From assembly GCF_017355855.1 (NCBI RefSeq), contig NZ_JAFEWD010000007.1, positions 155,250 to 219,249 on the forward strand: a DNA stretch of 64,000 bases. Reading direction: 5' to 3'. Position numbers and translations under genes: made by a program. Positions 62,508 through 64,000 of the stretch are shown piece after piece (positions within the stretch are counted from its first letter, which is position 1; the number at the start of each line of letters is the position of its first letter). The stretch is from Pedobacter sp. SYSU D00535. GTDB lineage: Bacteria; Bacteroidota; Bacteroidia; Sphingobacteriales; Sphingobacteriaceae. Below the pieces are notes generated by a model. That model was not told the DNA's origin and did not search any database. It worked only from the letters and a program-made list of their open reading frames with translations.

Positions 62508-63464
62508 TTATTTCTTTCTTGCTATTACTTTTTGCACAGCTTTGATGATGTTCTCGCTGTCCAGTCCGTATTTAGTCATCAGCTCGGCAGGTTTACCGCT
62601 TTCGCCAAATGAATCGTTTACAGCAATATACTCTTGAGGAGTAGGGTTGTGTTGAGCAAGTAGCTGGGCGATGCTGTCACCCAGTCCGCCTAAACGATTG
62701 TGCTCTTCAGCAGTTACCACACAGCCTGTTTTAGCTACTGATTTCAATACTGCTTCTTCATCCAGCGGCTTAATGGTGTGGATGTTGATGATCTCGGCAT
62801 CGATACCCATCTCAGCCAGTTTTTCTCCGGCAAGGATAGCTTCCCATACCAGGTGACCGGTAGCGAAGATGCTGACATCTTTCCCTTCGTTCACCATCCA
62901 GGCTTTACCGATCTCGAACTTCTGATCAGGATCAGTGAAGATAGGCACTACCGGACGACCAAAACGCAGGTACACCGGACCATGATGCTCGGCAATAGCC
63001 ATGGTAGCAGCCTTGGTCTGGTTGTAGTCGCAAGGGTTAATCACGGTCATTCCCGGAAGCATTTTCATCATACCAATATCCTCCAGGATCTGGTGAGTAG
63101 CACCATCTTCTCCCAGGGTTAATCCTGCGTGAGAAGCACAGATCTTTACGTTTTTATCAGAGTAGGCAATCGACTGGCGGATCTGATCATATACCCTTCC
63201 GGTAGAGAAGTTGGCAAAAGTTCCGGTGAAAGGAACTTTACCACCAATGGTCATACCGGCAGCAATTCCCATCATGTTTGCCTCGGCAATACCGATCTGG
63301 AAAAAGCGCTCAGGGAATTCTTTGATGAAGGCTTCCATTTTCAGGGAACCTACCAGGTCAGCACATAGTGCCACCACGTTCGGGTTCTTTTTACCAGCTT
63401 CGAGCAGGCCGGCACCAAAACCAGAACGGGTATCTTTTTTTTCAGTGAAAGTATATTTTTTCAT
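62508..63464 (-). CDS. Transketolase, C-terminal subunit
   Basis: 318 residues covering the pyrimidine-binding and C-terminal domains of transketolase: RSGFGAGLLEAGKKNPNVVA, FFQIGIAEANMMGIAAGM with the catalytic Glu, SHAGLTLGEDGATHQ, YLRFGRPVVPIF and VVTAEEHNRLGGLGDSIA. With its partner subunit it moves two-carbon units between sugar phosphates in the pentose phosphate pathway. The split into two genes is normal in many Bacteroidota. The N-terminal subunit gene ends 11 bases upstream. Confidence 0.95.
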   Translation of the reverse strand: MKKYTFTEKKDTRSGFGAGLLEAGKKNPNVVALCADLVGSLKMEAFIKEFPERFFQIGIAEANMMGIAAGMTIGGKVPFTGTFANFSTGRVYDQIRQSIAYSDKNVKICASHAGLTLGEDGATHQILEDIGMMKMLPGMTVINPCDYNQTKAATMAIAEHHGPVYLRFGRPVVPIFTDPDQKFEIGKAWMVNEGKDVSIFATGHLVWEAILAGEKLAEMGIDAEIINIHTIKPLDEEAVLKSVAKTGCVVTAEEHNRLGGLGDSIAQLLAQHNPTPQEYIAVNDSFGESGKPAELMTKYGLDSENIIKAVQKVIARKK

Positions 63465-63475
63465 TTGTGTTCGGC

Positions 63476-64000
63476 CTAATAGTCTTGTAATTCTGTGTGC
63501 AACTGGTCCAGCGCCTGTTGTAGCTGTTCGTCGTTAGGAGCCACTCCATGCCATTTGTGGGATCCCATCATGAAATCCACTCCGTGTCCCATGTTGGTTT
63601 TCATCAGGATGCAGATCGGCTTTCCGTTGAACGCTCTGGCTTTAGCCTCTCCAAGAACCCGAACCACTTCTTCCATATCGTTGCCGTTCATCTCCATTAC
63701 ATCCCATCCAAAAGCTTCCCATTTAGCATGAAGGTTTCCTAAAGAAAGGACTTTCTCGGTAGGTCCGTCAATCTGCTGACCGTTGTAGTCGACGGTGGCA
63801 ATCAGGTTGTCTACTTTATTGTGAGGAGCAAACATGGCTGCCTCCCAGATCTGGCCTTCCTGCAGCTCGCCATCCCCGTGAAGGGTAAAGACAAGTGAGT
63901 TGTCGCCGTTAAGTTTCTTGGTAAGAGCAGCACCAATGGCAACAGAGAGTCCCTGACCTAAAGATCCGGAAGCTACACGTACACCCGGCAAGCCTTCGTG
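63476..64000 (-). CDS. Transketolase, N-terminal subunit, 5' end cut off by window
   Basis: The reading frame is open to the right edge, so about 100 N-terminal residues are missing. The visible part has GVRVASGSLGQGLSVAIGAA, the TPP-binding motif HGDGELQEGQIWEAAMFA, VDYNGQQIDGPTEKV and MGHGVDFMMGSHKWHGVAPN. It binds the diphosphate of thiamine diphosphate and pairs with the C-terminal subunit encoded next. The apparent start at 63991 is a TTG inside the protein. Confidence 0.94.
   Translation of the reverse strand, partial: HEGLPGVRVASGSLGQGLSVAIGAALTKKLNGDNSLVFTLHGDGELQEGQIWEAAMFAPHNKVDNLIATVDYNGQQIDGPTEKVLSLGNLHAKWEAFGWDVMEMNGNDMEEVVRVLGEAKARAFNGKPICILMKTNMGHGVDFMMGSHKWHGVAPNDEQLQQALDQLHTELQDY

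Overview
The window is a Bacteroidota chromosome segment, most likely from Sphingobacteriaceae (Pedobacter/Arcticibacter-like). The basis is a SusC/SusD pair, type IX secretion (T9SS) partner proteins and sorting domains, TAnnTTTG-type -7 promoter elements, a split two-subunit transketolase, and UxaA/UxaB/UxaC enzymes of the form seen in that phylum. No rRNA, tRNA, insertion sequence, prophage or CRISPR array was seen. Genes are densely packed, and I saw no clear pseudogene by frameshift.

Region 1 (1-16.5 kb) is housekeeping and mixed metabolism. It starts with a truncated RsmI-like methyltransferase translationally coupled to a FAD monooxygenase. A minus-strand run yicC-gmk-nadD-miaE follows. 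Next come two exported ferritin-like proteins divergent from an ECF sigma/anti-sigma pair and a triple-PAS histidine kinase, then a rhodanese and small membrane protein, a DUF4407 protein, an M28 peptidase and a GNAT acetyltransferase. A thiamine-flavoured minus-strand set closes the region: PafA-type phosphatase, divergent ThiE-like protein, and a thiamine-pyrophosphokinase-like protein without the catalytic motifs.

Region 2 (16.6-25.8 kb) is a T9SS/adhesion cluster: a NarL-type response regulator, then a tightly coupled operon of a 1740-residue lectin plus cadherin-like repeat adhesin with a gliding-type C-terminal domain, a PorP/SprF-like membrane protein and a TPR-PD40-OmpA protein, closed by a strong terminator. 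Convergent to it is a TonB-dependent receptor whose leader carries a clear TPP riboswitch, marking it as a probable thiamine (precursor) importer.

Region 3 (28.4-62.3 kb) is a large uronic-acid and plant cell wall locus. Extracellular or periplasmic enzymes for pectin (GH28, GH105, a modular PL1 pectate lyase) and glucuronoxylan (SusC/SusD, GH10 xylanase, GH115 alpha-glucuronidase) surround nearly all of the hexuronate pathway: ExuT-like importer, UxaC isomerase, UxaB reductase, two UxaA altronate dehydratases, UxuA mannonate dehydratase, two KDG kinases, KDPG aldolase and a non-phosphorylating GAPDH. A separate fructuronate reductase (UxuB) is not in the window. Related operator-like sequences with a central CG occur upstream of GH28, between kdgK and eda, and upstream of susC, which suggests shared control by a LacI-type regulator encoded elsewhere.

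Region 4 (62.3-64 kb) has a dispersed-type repeat and a split transketolase that runs off the right edge.
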